Notes: generated by a model not told the origin, from the sequence alone. A DNA stretch of 64,000 nucleotides from Bradyrhizobium tropiciagri (GCF_001189845.1 NZ_LFLZ01000029.1:38567-102566), one strand, 5' to 3'; shown: positions 8,555 through 17,536, counted from the stretch's first letter. Numbers and translations: made by a program.

Positions 8555-9526
8555 CTACTCGGCCTTGATGCCGGCGTCCTCAATCACCTTGCGCCAGCGC
8601 GCCTCTTCACCGGCAAAGTAGCGGTCGAGCTCGGCCGGAGGCTGTGCCACCATCACGAGGCCCTCGTTGACGCTGAGCTTCTTGAAGGCCTCCGCCTGCA
8701 CCGCCCTGGCCGCAGACTTGTTGAGGCGGTCGATGATCTCACGCGGTGTGTTCGCAGGTGCGTAAAGCCCGTACCAGGATTCCGCGGCATAGCCCGGCAC
8801 GCCGGCTTCGGACACCGTCGGCAGTTTCGGGAATGACGCCGAGCGCTCAGCCGAGGTCACGGCGATCGCGCGCAATTGCCCGGTCTCGACAAGCGACGCG
8901 CAGCTTGCCACCGTGGTGAACATCACCTGGATCTGGCCGCCCAACAGGTCGGTGATCCCTGGCGCCGCGCCCTTGTAGGGCACGGTGGTGAGATTGACGC
9001 CTGCGAGATGCTTGAACAATTCGCCGGCGAGGTGCGCCGAGGTGCCGGTGCCATAGGTGCCGTAGGAGAGTTTTTCCGGATCGGCCTTCGCGGCGGCGAT
9101 CAGATCCGCGATCGACTTGATCGGCGAGGATGGATTGACCACCACGACGTTGAACGAGCGCGCCACCAGTGCCACCGGAGCAAGATCCTTGTGCGCGTCG
9201 TAGGGCAGCTTGCGGTAGAGACTTGGATTGACGGCGTTGGCGAAGGTCGCCATCAGCAGCGTGTAGCCATCGGGTGGGCTCGCGGCGACGCTCTGCGTGC
9301 CGATGATGGTGCCCGCCCCCGGCTTGTTCTCGATGATGACGGTGACGCCGAGATCCTTCTGCATCTCCTGCGCCAGCGTGCGTGCCACGACATCGGTGCC
9401 GCCGCCCGGCGCGAACGGCACCACGATCTTGACGATGTGGTCGGGATAGGCCGCGCATGCGGGCGTGTGCGGCAGCACCGATGCTGCGAGCGCGAACAGA
9501 AGCGATGCGAGGAGGCGAAGCGGCAT
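8555..9526 (-). CDS. Bug/TctC-type tripartite tricarboxylate transporter binding protein
   Basis: 323 residues. The signal peptide covers residues 1-25 and ends PACA before AYPDHIVKIVVP. The Bug-family signatures are present: PFAPGGGTDVVAR after the first strand, ENKPGAGTIIGTQ, and the PDGYTLLM segment. Such periplasmic proteins bind carboxylates or related small anions and often have no adjacent TctAB membrane genes, as here. The ATG at 9526 gives a proper signal peptide; the frame stays open upstream through an intergenic repeat, which is not coding. Ligand unknown. Confidence 0.9.
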   Translation of the reverse strand: MPLRLLASLLFALAASVLPHTPACAAYPDHIVKIVVPFAPGGGTDVVARTLAQEMQKDLGVTVIIENKPGAGTIIGTQSVAASPPDGYTLLMATFANAVNPSLYRKLPYDAHKDLAPVALVARSFNVVVVNPSSPIKSIADLIAAAKADPEKLSYGTYGTGTSAHLAGELFKHLAGVNLTTVPYKGAAPGITDLLGGQIQVMFTTVASCASLVETGQLRAIAVTSAERSASFPKLPTVSEAGVPGYAAESWYGLYAPANTPREIIDRLNKSAARAVQAEAFKKLSVNEGLVMVAQPPAELDRYFAGEEARWRKVIEDAGIKAE

Positions 9527-9626
9527 GGCGGACCCCGGCGGCAGGCGGTGCGTTCTTGATACACGGACATGCCATGCAAGGGATGCCGGGCGGTCATGAT
9601 GCTGAAGGAAGCGCCGAGCTATTAGT

Positions 9627-9732
9627 CCCGTCATCCTGAGGTGCGAGCGGAGCGAGCCTCGAAGGATGAATCGGCCACAGCTCGGCCGTCGACCCTTCGA
9701 GGCTCGCTCCGCGAGCACCTCAGGGTGACGGG
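9627..9732. repeat. Palindromic repeat R2
   Basis: Opens CCCGTCATCCTGAGGTGCGAG and closes CCTCAGGGTGACGGG, with CTTCGAGGCTCGCTCCG in the right arm. It is followed within 10 bp by a member of family R3. Confidence 0.8.
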
Positions 9733-9740
9733 TCTAGGTT

Positions 9741-9826
9741 CGTCATTGCGAGCGAAGCGAAGCAATCCATCGTTCCGCATGCTCGGAAGCATGGATTGCT
9801 TCTTCGCTTCGCTCCTCGCAATGACG
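9741..9826. repeat. Palindromic repeat R3 (CGTCATTGCGAG family)
   Basis: Arms CGTCATTGCGAGCGAAGCG and its inverted copy ending CTCGCAATGACG, with AAGCAATCCAT and ATGGATTGCTT inside. Other copies lie at 15814, 26390, 30649 and 44067. Confidence 0.82.
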
Positions 9827-9839
9827 GCTGCACCGCCAA

Positions 9840-10742
9840 TCACGAATACGGATTGATCAGCTTCTGCTGCTCGGTGGCATGGCGCACCAGGAGGTCGATG
9901 AAGGTGCGCACCTTCGCCGAGAGATGATGGCGGTGCGGATAGATCGCGTTCATGGTGAGCTCGACCGGCCGGTATTCGGGCAGCAGCCGCACCAATTGGC
10001 CGGACTCCAGCTCGTCGCGGACCAGGAAGCCGGCCGCGAGGAAGACGCCGACGCCGGCGAGCGCGGCGAGCTTCAGCGTCTCGCCGCTGTTGGAGACCAG
10101 ATTGCCGGAGACGCGCACCGCGGCCGGCGTGCCTTTGCGATCGGCGAAGCGCCATTCGTCGCCATAGGGGTAGTTGGCGTGGCGCATGCAGTTGCGCGCG
10201 GAGAGATCGGCGAGCTGCTCGGGCTTGCCGTGCTGTTCGATATAGCCATGGGACGCGCACAGCACGTGGCGCCAGGTCGCGATGGTGCGCACGATCAGGC
10301 TGGAGTCCGGCGGCGGGGTCATGCGCACCGCGAGATCGTAATTCTCGTCGATCAGATCGGCATTGCGCTCGCCGATCGTGAGATCGACCTTGACCTCGGG
10401 ATAGGTCGCGAGGAACTCGGCGACCGCCGGCGACAGGAACTGGACGAGATGTGAAGATGCGCAGCGTGCCGCGCGGCACCGATTGCTGCGCACCGGCGAC
10501 CTCGTCGGCCTGCTCGATATCGGCGAGGATCTGGACGCAGCGGTCGTAATAGGCCTGGCCGACCTCGGTGAGGCTGACCTTGCGCGTGGTGCGGTTGAGC
10601 AGCCGGGCGCGAGCCGGTCCTCCAGCGACTGGACGTGGTTGCTCACCATTGTCGTGGACATGTTGAGCCTGCGGCCGGCCGCGGAAAAGCCGCCGGAGTC
10701 CACGACCCGGACGAACGCGGTCAAACTGGTCAGGCGATCCAT
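9840..10742 (-). CDS. LysR family regulator with two compensating frameshifts
   Basis: The continuous frame gives 300 residues, but residues about 45-98 do not look like LysR protein. In the +1 frame the same stretch reads ARLLNRTTRKVSLTEVG and RGTLRI, exactly the expected linker. One base appears to be missing near 10610, and a second change (+1 or -2) near 10445-10458 restores the original frame. The N-terminal helix-turn-helix (GGFSAAGRRLNMSTTMVSNH) and the effector domain (FLSPAVAEFLATYPEV onward) are intact. It is divergent from the efflux gene at 10865, with an ATTATC-N11-GATAAT LysR box between. If the shifts are real, the DNA-binding wing and linker helix are scrambled; sequencing error is at least as likely. 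Confidence 0.8.
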   Translation of the reverse strand: MDRLTSLTAFVRVVDSGGFSAAGRRLNMSTTMVSNHVQSLEDRLAPGCSTAPRARSASPRSARPITTAASRSSPISSRPTRSPVRSNRCRAARCASSHLVQFLSPAVAEFLATYPEVKVDLTIGERNADLIDENYDLAVRMTPPPDSSLIVRTIATWRHVLCASHGYIEQHGKPEQLADLSARNCMRHANYPYGDEWRFADRKGTPAAVRVSGNLVSNSGETLKLAALAGVGVFLAAGFLVRDELESGQLVRLLPEYRPVELTMNAIYPHRHHLSAKVRTFIDLLVRHATEQQKLINPYS

Positions 10743-10753
10743 GCGGCAAGGTC

Positions 10754-10803
10754 CGGATTATCAGCGCTGGCTTGATAATGCTTCCAGTTTTATCGGGATT
10801 ATC
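10754..10803. promoter_or_regulatory. LysR box and promoter block, copy 1
   Basis: ATTATC-N11-GATAAT, a perfect T-N11-A type dyad, at 10757-10779, followed by AATGCTTCCAGT and a second ATTATC at 10798-10803. Nearly the same block lies at 12413-12462 before the second efflux gene. It sits between the LysR gene and the EmrA-type gene. Confidence 0.75.
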
Positions 10804-10864
10804 ACAGCGGAGAGGACATTGCATCTAAGGGGCTGTAACTGGCGCCCTTTCTGGAGGGACGCAA

Positions 10865-12034
10865 ATGTTCGGCCAGGAGATGACCATGTCGACGACCACC
10901 TATGTCCCTGAACAACCGACCAAAATAGGTCTCCGCCCGTCGCGGCGGACGGTCAAGCGGGTGGGCCTCGGGTTCGCCGCCCTGCTCGGCATCGCCGTGG
11001 CCAGCGACTTTGGCTACGATTACGTCACAACCGGCCGCTATCTGGAGTCGACCGACGACGCCTATGTGAAGGCGGACTCCACGATCATCGCCCCGAAGGT
11101 GTCGGGCTACATCGCCCGCGTCCTGGTCACCGACAACCAACCGGTGAAGGCCGGCCAGTTGCTGGCCGAGATCGACGACCGCGATTACCGCACCGCGCTG
11201 GGCCAGGCCAAAGCCGACGTCAACGCCGCCGAAGCCTCGGTGCGCAACCTCGATGCCCAACTCGAATTGCAGCAGCCGATCATCGACCAGAGCACCGCCG
11301 ACGTCACCGCCGCCGAAGCCAATCTGAAATTCGCCCAGGAGGAGCAGACCCGCTACGACGGGCTGATGAAGTCCGGCTCCGGCACCATTCAACGCGCGCA
11401 ACAGACCGACGCGGCGCTGCGCAGCAATACGGCGCAGTTGCAGCACGCGAAGTCGGCGCTGTCGGCGGCGCAGCGCAAGGTCGACGTGCTGACCACGCAG
11501 CGTGCCCAGGCCGCAGCGCAAGTCGACCGCGCCCGCGCGGTCGAGCAGCAGGCCGAGCTGAACCTGTCCTATGCGAAGATCACCGCGCCGGTCGACGGCA
11601 CGGTCGGCGCCCGCACGCTGCGCGTCGGGCAATATGTGCAGGCCGGCACCCAGCTGATGGCGGTGGTGCCGCTCGATGCGGTTTATGTGGTCGCCAATTT
11701 CAAGGAGACCCAGCTGACCCATGTGCGCAACGGCCAGCCGGTCGAGCTCACCGTCGACAGTTTTCGCGGCACCACGCTGAAGGGCCATGTCGACAGCCTG
11801 TCGCCGGCGAGCGGCCTCGAATTCGCGCTGCTGCCGCCCGACAACGCCACCGGCAACTTCACCAAGATCGTGCAGCGCGTGCCGGTGAAGATCGTGCTCG
11901 ACGATCACAGCCTCACCGGCCTCCTGCGCCCCGGCATGTCGGCGATCCCGACCGTCGACACCAAGGCGACGGTGCTGGCCGAACGCGAGCAGCAGCGGCG
12001 GCTGGCGTCGGCGATGCGGGCGAGCGGCGGGTAG
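10865..12034 (+). CDS. EmrA/HlyD-type membrane fusion protein of an efflux pump
   Basis: About 389 residues. One N-terminal membrane helix (residues about 30-48), then the lipoyl half-motif STDDAYVKADSTIIAPKVSG, a long coiled-coil hairpin (about residues 100-220, rich in Ala and Gln), and the returning YAKITAPVDGTVGARTLRVG beta-barrel part. It links the inner-membrane pump to an outer-membrane channel in EmrAB-TolC type drug efflux. The first ATG (10865) has GGAGGG 6 nt upstream; an ATG at 10886 with AGGAG is a credible alternative. The MFS partner follows at 12512 behind its own copy of the promoter block. Confidence 0.9.
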   Translation: MFGQEMTMSTTTYVPEQPTKIGLRPSRRTVKRVGLGFAALLGIAVASDFGYDYVTTGRYLESTDDAYVKADSTIIAPKVSGYIARVLVTDNQPVKAGQLLAEIDDRDYRTALGQAKADVNAAEASVRNLDAQLELQQPIIDQSTADVTAAEANLKFAQEEQTRYDGLMKSGSGTIQRAQQTDAALRSNTAQLQHAKSALSAAQRKVDVLTTQRAQAAAQVDRARAVEQQAELNLSYAKITAPVDGTVGARTLRVGQYVQAGTQLMAVVPLDAVYVVANFKETQLTHVRNGQPVELTVDSFRGTTLKGHVDSLSPASGLEFALLPPDNATGNFTKIVQRVPVKIVLDDHSLTGLLRPGMSAIPTVDTKATVLAEREQQRRLASAMRASGG

Positions 12035-12150
12035 CGCAAAGCACGTCTTCAACCGGCTTGGCGCGATCGATCACCGCATCGGTGGTCGATCGCGTTTTGT
12101 TGTGCCGTCCTCCTGCTCGCTTCTCCTTCGTGCCGCAACCGCTGGCGGAG

Positions 12151-12336
12151 GGCTCCCTCCCCCCTCGTGGGGGAGGGTTGGGGAGAGGGGCGCGCTTGCG
12201 CTGAGGTTCGTTGGTTTGCGACGACGCCGCTGCCGAGAGTGACGCGTCTGCAGGATTGAAACAGCTCGCTACTCTCCGATGTCAGCGCCCGGGGCCACCC
12301 CTCTCCCCACCCTCCCCCACAAGGGGGGAGGGAGCC
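12151..12336. repeat. Large inverted repeat R4
   Basis: Two arms of about 39 bp, 12151-12190 (GGCTCCCTCCCCCCTCGTGG onward) and 12298-12336 (closing GGGGGGAGGGAGCC), flank about 107 bp. They fill most of the 477-bp gap between the two efflux genes; the rest is the promoter block at 12413-12462. The hairpin could end or attenuate transcription from the first gene, which would explain the separate promoter for the second. Confidence 0.8.
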
Positions 12337-12412
12337 GATCCAGCGTGCACACCTCACACGCCCACCCAAATCGAAGGGCGCGCCGAACCGTAGCGAAGTC
12401 GCAAGCTCGAAC

Positions 12413-12462
12413 GCGATTATCAACCGCGGCCGGACAATGCTTCCAGTCTTTCCCGGATTATC
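12413..12462. promoter_or_regulatory. LysR box and promoter block, copy 2
   Basis: ATTATC-N11-GACAAT at 12416-12438, then AATGCTTCCAGT and ATTATC at 12457-12462, all in the same register as the block at 10754-10803. The box differs from copy 1 at one arm position. The MFS start lies 50 bp downstream. Confidence 0.75.
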
Positions 12463-12511
12463 GAAAGCGGCCGCCTAATACATCTTGCGTAGGTCAGCAA
12501 GGACGACATCG

Positions 12512-14119
12512 ATGACCGCATTTCAACCCACAGCCAACGCCGCCGACCTCCCCGCCCCCGCAGCGCCGGCAACACCCGCGATCCCGGCCAGGACCTGGAT
12601 CGCGGTGATCGGCTCCACGCTCGGCGCGTTCATGGCGGTGCTCAACATCCAGATCGTCAACGCCTCGCTTGCCGACGTGCAGGGCGCGATCGGCGCCGGG
12701 ATCGACGACGGCGGCTGGATCTCGACCTCGTACCTGATCGCCGAGATCGTGGTGATCCCGCTGTCCGGCTGGCTCGCGCAGGTGTTCTCGGTGCGCATCT
12801 ATCTGCTCACCAATGCGGTCCTGTTCCTGGTGTTCTCGGCGGCGTGCGCGCTGGCGCAGGACCTGCCGCAGATGATCGCGCTGCGCGCCGTTCAGGGCTT
12901 CACCGGCGGCGTGCTGATCCCGATGGCGTTCACGCTGATCATCACGCTGCTACCCAAGGCCAAGCAGCCGATCGGGCTGGCGCTGTTCGCGCTGTCGGCG
13001 ACGTTCGCGCCGGCGATCGGCCCGACCATCGGCGGCTATCTCACCGAGAACTGGGGCTGGCAGTACATCTTCTACGTCAACCTGGTACCCGGCGCCGTGA
13101 TGATCGCGATGCTGTACGTCTCGCTCGATCCGAGCCCGATGAAGCTGTCGCTGATCCGCCAGGGCGACTGGCTCGGCATCATCACCATGGCGATCGGCCT
13201 CGCCGCGCTGCAGACCGTGCTGGAGGAAGGCAACAAGGACGACTGGCTCGGCTCGCCCTTCATCGTCCGCCTGTCGGTGATCGCAGCGGTCGCGCTGGTC
13301 GCCTTCCTGATCGTCGAATTCACCGTCGAGAAGCCGCTGCTCAATCTACGCCTGCTCGCCCGCCGCAATTTCGGCTTCGGCATGCTGGCCAACTTCCTGC
13401 TCGGCATCGCGCTGTATGGCTCGGTGTTCATCCTGCCGCAGTACTTGTCGCGCATCCAGGGCTACAATGCCGAGCAGATCGGCATGGTGCTGGCCTGGAC
13501 CGGCCTGCCGCAACTCCTGCTGATCCCGCTGGTGCCGAGGCTGATGCAACGCTTCGACCCCCGCATCATCATCAGCGTCGGCTTCGCGCTGTTCGCCGGC
13601 TCCAACTTCATGAACATCTTCATGACCAACGACTACGCCACCGACCAGCTGTTCTGGCCCAACATCGTCCGCGCCATCGGCCAGGCCCTGGTGATGGCCC
13701 CGCTGTCGGCGGTCGCAACCGCGGGCATCGAGCTGGAGAACGCGGGTTCGGCGTCCGCTTTGTTCAACATGATGCGCAATCTCGGCGGCGCGGTCGGCAT
13801 CGCGGTGCTGCAGACGGTCCTGACCAAGCGCGAGCAGTATCACTCCAACGTGTTGATGCAGTCCGTGTCACTGCTCGAGCAGGCGACGCGCACGCGGATC
13901 GACCAGTTGACGCAGTATTTCATGAACCATGGCGTCGCCGATCCGATGTCGGCCACCAACCGCGCAATCGCGGCGATCGGCAAGGTCGTGCAGAAGCAGG
14001 CCTACATCCTCGCCTTCAGCGACACCTTCTATCTGCTCGGCGTGGCGCTGATCGTTGCGCTGGCGGCGACACTGTTCCTGAAGAAGCCGGGCCAGCTCGC
14101 CGGCGGCGGCGCGCACTAG
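12512..14119 (+). CDS. EmrB/QacA-type DHA2 family MFS efflux transporter
   Basis: 535 residues with about 14 membrane segments, typical of DHA2 drug:proton antiporters. The segment LGAFMAVLNIQIVNASL is the family's first-helix motif, and GGVLIPMAFTLIITLLP and AIGPTIGGYLTENWGWQYIF match motifs B and C. It should export hydrophobic compounds with the fusion protein encoded upstream. The ATG at 12512 has AAGGA 8 nt before it; an in-frame TTG at 12485 is less likely. The next gene (AhpD-like) follows after 28 bp. Confidence 0.92.
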   Translation: MTAFQPTANAADLPAPAAPATPAIPARTWIAVIGSTLGAFMAVLNIQIVNASLADVQGAIGAGIDDGGWISTSYLIAEIVVIPLSGWLAQVFSVRIYLLTNAVLFLVFSAACALAQDLPQMIALRAVQGFTGGVLIPMAFTLIITLLPKAKQPIGLALFALSATFAPAIGPTIGGYLTENWGWQYIFYVNLVPGAVMIAMLYVSLDPSPMKLSLIRQGDWLGIITMAIGLAALQTVLEEGNKDDWLGSPFIVRLSVIAAVALVAFLIVEFTVEKPLLNLRLLARRNFGFGMLANFLLGIALYGSVFILPQYLSRIQGYNAEQIGMVLAWTGLPQLLLIPLVPRLMQRFDPRIIISVGFALFAGSNFMNIFMTNDYATDQLFWPNIVRAIGQALVMAPLSAVATAGIELENAGSASALFNMMRNLGGAVGIAVLQTVLTKREQYHSNVLMQSVSLLEQATRTRIDQLTQYFMNHGVADPMSATNRAIAAIGKVVQKQAYILAFSDTFYLLGVALIVALAATLFLKKPGQLAGGGAH

Positions 14120-14147
14120 CCTAGATCACCAACCAAGGAGAACGACC

Positions 14148-14606
14148 ATGAAACCCCGTCTGAATTTCTACCAGGCCGCCCCCGAGACCATCAAAGCGCT
14201 GGTCGCCGTAGAGAGCCAGATCAACGCGAGCGGTCTCGAGCAATCGCTGATCGAGCTGGTCAAGACCCGCGCCTCGCAGATCAACGGCTGCGCCTACTGC
14301 ATCAACATGCACACCGAGGACGCCCGCAAGCATGGCGAGACCGAGCAGCGGCTTTATCTGCTCAACGCCTGGCGCGAGTCGCCGCTCTACAGCGAGCGCG
14401 AGCGCGCGGCGCTGGCCTGGACCGAGGCGCTGACGCTGGTTTCCGAGACGCACGCGCCCGACGCCGACTATGAGACGGTGCGCGCCCGGTTCACGGACAG
14501 CGAGCTGGTCAACCTGACCACGCTGATCGGCGCCATCAACGCCTGGAACCGGATCGCGATCGGCTTCCGCGCGGTGCATCCGGTGAAGGTGAAGGTGGCG
14601 GCGTGA
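14148..14606 (+). CDS. Carboxymuconolactone decarboxylase/AhpD-like protein
   Basis: 152 residues. The CMD-family core LVKTRASQINGCAYCINMHT holds the CxxC pair and nearby His used by AhpD-type thiol peroxidases; the family includes both AhpD-like reductants and true gamma-carboxymuconolactone decarboxylases. The presence of CAYC with HTED makes the redox type more likely. It starts 28 bp after the MFS gene behind AAGGAG and is probably in the same transcript, which could link it to detoxification of a peroxide or electrophile. Substrate unknown. Confidence 0.88.
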   Translation: MKPRLNFYQAAPETIKALVAVESQINASGLEQSLIELVKTRASQINGCAYCINMHTEDARKHGETEQRLYLLNAWRESPLYSERERAALAWTEALTLVSETHAPDADYETVRARFTDSELVNLTTLIGAINAWNRIAIGFRAVHPVKVKVAA

Positions 14607-14638
14607 GCGTATTGCTGTCAGCCATCTATTCGACTGTC

Positions 14639-14685
14639 ATGCCCCGCTTCATGCGGGGCATCCAGTACGCCGCGGCGTCTCGGCT
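14639..14685. repeat. Palindromic repeat R6
   Basis: Perfect 9-bp hairpin ATGCCCCGC/GCGGGGCAT at 14639-14661, followed by CCAGTACGCCGCGG as in the related element at 46-146. It lies just after the AhpD-like gene and could act as its transcript end. Confidence 0.55.
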
Positions 14686-14718
14686 GACTGGCGATCATGT
14701 TACTACGAAGCGACTAAA

Positions 14719-14826
14719 CCCGTCATCCTGAGGTGCGAGCGGAGCGAGCCTCGAAGGATGCACGGCCACCGACCGGGCCGTCGACCCTTCGAGGGCCGCT
14801 GAAGAAGCGGCCACCTCAGGGTGACG
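14719..14826. repeat. Palindromic repeat R2
   Basis: Opens CCCGTCATCCTGAGG and closes CCTCAGGGTGACG. It lies in the gap between two convergent genes. Confidence 0.78.
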
Positions 14827-14850
14827 GTACTAAGACTTCGCTTCGTTCAA

Positions 14851-15716
14851 CTAAACCGCGGTCGCCTTCGCGAACTCGACATAGATCTCGCGCAGGCGAT
14901 CGGTGATCGGGCCGACCTTGCCGTTGCCGACCTTCTTGCCGTCGATCGCGACCACGCCCTGCACGAACACCGAGGCGCTGGTGATGAAGGCTTCCTTGGC
15001 GGCGAGGGCGTCCTCGACCGTGAAGGCGCGCTCCTCGATGCGGAGCTGACGCTCCTCGGCGAGCTTGACCACGGCCTTGCGGGTGCAGCCGGGCAGGATC
15101 TCGTTGCCGTTCTGCCGGGTCACGATGACATCGTCCTGGGTGACGATGAAGGACGATGACGAGCCGCCTTCGGTCACCTTGCCGTCCTCGATCATCCAGC
15201 TTCGCCGGCGCCAGCCGCCGCCGCGGCCTGCTTGGCCAGCACCTGCGCGAGCAGCGCCACGCTCTTGATGTCGCGCCGCTCCCAGCGGATGTCGGGCACC
15301 GTGATGACGTTGATGCCGGTCTTGGCCGAGGGCGCGTTGATGATGTCCTTTTCCGAGGTGAACATCACAAGGGTCGGCTTGACGTTCGCCTCCGCCTTCG
15401 GGAAGGCGAAGTCGCGTCCCTTGTCGGCGCCGCGGGTGACCTCGAGATAGACCATGCCGTTGACGAGGTCGTTGCGCTTGACCAGCTCCTTCTGGATCTC
15501 CTCGATCCGCTCCAGCGTCTCGGGGAGCGCAAGCTGGATCTCGCCGACCGAGCGCTTCAGCCGCGCCAGATGCGAGGCATTGTCGATCAGCTTGCCCTCG
15601 AGCACCGCCGCCACCTCGTAGATGCCGTCGGCGAACAGGAAGCCGCGGTCGAACACCGAGACCTTGGCCTCGGAATGCGGCACGTACGAGCCGTTGACGT
15701 AAGCGATCTTTTCCAC
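14851..15716 (-). pseudogene. D-amino-acid transaminase, one apparent frameshift
   Basis: Reading across one missing base near 15199 gives about 288 residues, the usual length for class IV PLP transaminases. The first frame starts MEKIAYVNGSYVPHSEAKVS at 15716 with the VFDRGFLFADGIYEV signature; it ends at 15192 in GAGEAG and a stop. The second frame resumes WMIEDGKVTEGGSSSSFIV and runs to 14851. A restored base gives GEAWMIEDG, as in D-alanine transaminases (D-alanine + 2-oxoglutarate = pyruvate + D-glutamate). It lies downstream of gltIJKL on the same strand, which suits a glutamate-linked role. If the shift is real, the protein loses about 110 C-terminal residues and would be inactive. Confidence 0.85.
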
Positions 15717-15813
15717 GCGAGTTCTCCTGCGGACGAAGGGGGAGTTTCAGGCCTTCGTATACGCAAAATGTTAACGGGGGAAAACCCCGGAGAAGCGCAT
15801 TCCGGCCCCTCCA

Positions 15814-15900
15814 CGTCATTGCGAGCGCAGCGAAGCAATCCATGGCTCTGCACACGCGCATAGATGGATTGCTTCGTCGCTGGCGCTCCTCGCAATGACG
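15814..15900. repeat. Palindromic repeat R3
   Basis: CGTCATTGCGAGCGCAGCG opens and CTCGCAATGACG closes, with AAGCAATCCATG and ATGGATTGCTT inside. It lies between the gltL stop and the transaminase start and could separate their transcripts. Confidence 0.8.
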
Positions 15901-15917
15901 GAGGAAGGTCCGATGCC

Positions 15918-16649
15918 TCAGTGCTGCAATATCTTCGACAGGAACTTCTGCGCGCGGTCGCTGCGGGGCGTGCCGAAGAAGTCGGCCTTCTTGGCGTCCT
16001 CGACGATCTCGCCGCGGTCCATGAAGATGACGCGGTCGGCGACCTTGTTGGCGAAACCCATTTCGTGGGTCACCACCATCATGGTCATGCCCTCGCGGGC
16101 GAGGTCGACCATCACGTCGAGCACCTCGCTGATCATCTCCGGATCGAGCGCCGAGGTCGGCTCGTCGAACAGCATCGCGATCGGGTCCATCGCCAGCGCG
16201 CGTGCAATCGCGACGCGCTGCTGCTGACCGCCGGACAATTCGGCAGGAAACTTCTTGGCATGCTCCTTCAGCCCGACGCGCTCCAGCAGCTTCATGCCCT
16301 TTGCGGTGGCATCCTCAGACTTGCGGCCCAAGACCTTCTCCTGCGCGAGGCGGAGATTGTCGATGATGCGCAGATGCGGGAACAGCTCGAAGTGCTGGAA
16401 CACCATGCCGACACGCGAGCGCAGCTTCGGCAGGTCGGTCTTGGGATCGTTGACCTTGACGCCGTCGAGCACGATGTCGCCGCCCTGGATCGGCTCGAGC
16501 GCGTTGACGCATTTGATCAGGGTCGACTTGCCCGAGCCGGACGGGCCGCAGACCACCACCACCTCGCCCTTGGCAACGCTGGTGGTGCAGTCCTTCAGCA
16601 CCTGGAAGGTCGGCCCGTACCATTTATTGACGTGATTGATCTCGATCAT
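15918..16649 (-). CDS. gltL: Glutamate/aspartate ABC transporter ATP-binding protein
   Basis: 243 residues. Walker A GPSGSGKST near residue 36, the ABC signature LSGGQQQRVAIARAL near 138, and Walker B AMLFDEPTSALD. The close match to polar amino-acid importer ATPases, together with the other three genes, supports GltL. The start at 16649 (MIEINHV) is the usual one; an in-frame start at 16676 adds nine residues out of family. A large R4 repeat (16680-16804) separates it from gltK, so its transcript level may differ from the permeases. Confidence 0.9.
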   Translation of the reverse strand: MIEINHVNKWYGPTFQVLKDCTTSVAKGEVVVVCGPSGSGKSTLIKCVNALEPIQGGDIVLDGVKVNDPKTDLPKLRSRVGMVFQHFELFPHLRIIDNLRLAQEKVLGRKSEDATAKGMKLLERVGLKEHAKKFPAELSGGQQQRVAIARALAMDPIAMLFDEPTSALDPEMISEVLDVMVDLAREGMTMMVVTHEMGFANKVADRVIFMDRGEIVEDAKKADFFGTPRSDRAQKFLSKILQH

Positions 16650-16679
16650 TTGGTTCTCATCAGCAGCAGCGAGCACGGT

Positions 16680-16804
16680 TTCACCTCTCCCAAAGGGAGA
16701 GGTCGGCGCGCAGCGCCGGGTGAGGGGTCACGGTCTAACGATGGAGCGAAACCCCTCACCCGGATCGCTGACGCGATCCGACCTCTCCCTTTGGGAGAAG
16801 TGAA
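16680..16804. repeat. Large inverted repeat R4 between gltK and gltL
   Basis: Left arm TCACCTCTCCCAAAGGGAGA onward and right arm closing ACCTCTCCCTTTGGGAGAAG, with CGGGTGAGGGGT paired to ACCCCTCACCCG inside. The strong stem lies within what should be one operon. Confidence 0.82.
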
Positions 16805-16841
16805 GGAGTCCGTGCCCCGAACTAAAACCCGCATGTAAAAA

Positions 16842-17534
16842 CTACCTTACGATGGCGATGCGCGACTGCAGGCGGCGGACACCAAAGGACGCGACACAGG
16901 AAATGACGAAGTAGACCAGCGCGGCGAACAGGTACATTTCGACCAGACGGCCGTCGCGCTGCGCCACCTTGCTGGCGGCGCCGAGGAAGTCCGGGATCGA
17001 CAGCACGTAGACCAGCGAGGTGTCCTGGAACAGCACGATGGTCTGGGTCAGCAGCACCGGCAGCATGTTGCGGAACGCCTGCGGCAGCACGACGTAGCGC
17101 ATCGACTGCGCATAGGTCAGGCCGAGCGCACTGGCCGCGGCCGGCTGGCCCTTCGAGATCGACTGGATGCCGGCGCGCATGATCTCGGAGAAATAGGCCG
17201 CCTCGAATGCGATGAAGGTGATCAGCGAGGAGGCGAAGGCGCCGACCGTGATCGGCCGCGACGCGCCGGTCACCCACTGCCCGATATACGGCACCAGGAA
17301 GTAGAACCAGAAGATCACCAGCACCAGCGGCAGCGAGCGGATGAAGTCGACATAGAAGCCGGCGATGCGCCCGAGCACCTTGTAGCTCGACAACCGCATC
17401 AGGGCGATCAGGGTGCCGAACACCAGGCCGCCGAACGCCGCCAGCGCCGTCAAGGTCAGCGTGAAGCGCATGCCCTCGAGGAACAGATAGGGCAGCGCGC
17501 GGCGGATGACGTCAAAATCGAAATTGCCGAGCAT
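16842..17534 (-). CDS. gltK: Glutamate/aspartate ABC transporter permease GltK
   Basis: 230 residues with about five membrane helices and the binding-protein-dependent permease EAA loop, here SALGLTYAQSMRYVVLPQA (the ATPase docking site). FIRSLPLVLVIFWFYFLVPY is the usual early helix of this family. The ATG at 17534 starts 2 bp after the gltJ stop, so the two permeases are tightly coupled and should form a heterodimer. The frame is open further upstream inside gltJ, which is a shadow. Confidence 0.9.
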   Translation of the reverse strand: MLGNFDFDVIRRALPYLFLEGMRFTLTLTALAAFGGLVFGTLIALMRLSSYKVLGRIAGFYVDFIRSLPLVLVIFWFYFLVPYIGQWVTGASRPITVGAFASSLITFIAFEAAYFSEIMRAGIQSISKGQPAAASALGLTYAQSMRYVVLPQAFRNMLPVLLTQTIVLFQDTSLVYVLSIPDFLGAASKVAQRDGRLVEMYLFAALVYFVISCVASFGVRRLQSRIAIVR

Positions 17535-17536
17535 CG

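Noticed and set aside
14851..15716. Programmed frameshifting in the transaminase and the other broken genes
   Set aside because: No slippery heptamer such as A AAA AAG lies at the shift points, and the six genes share no signal. Missing bases explain all of them more simply.
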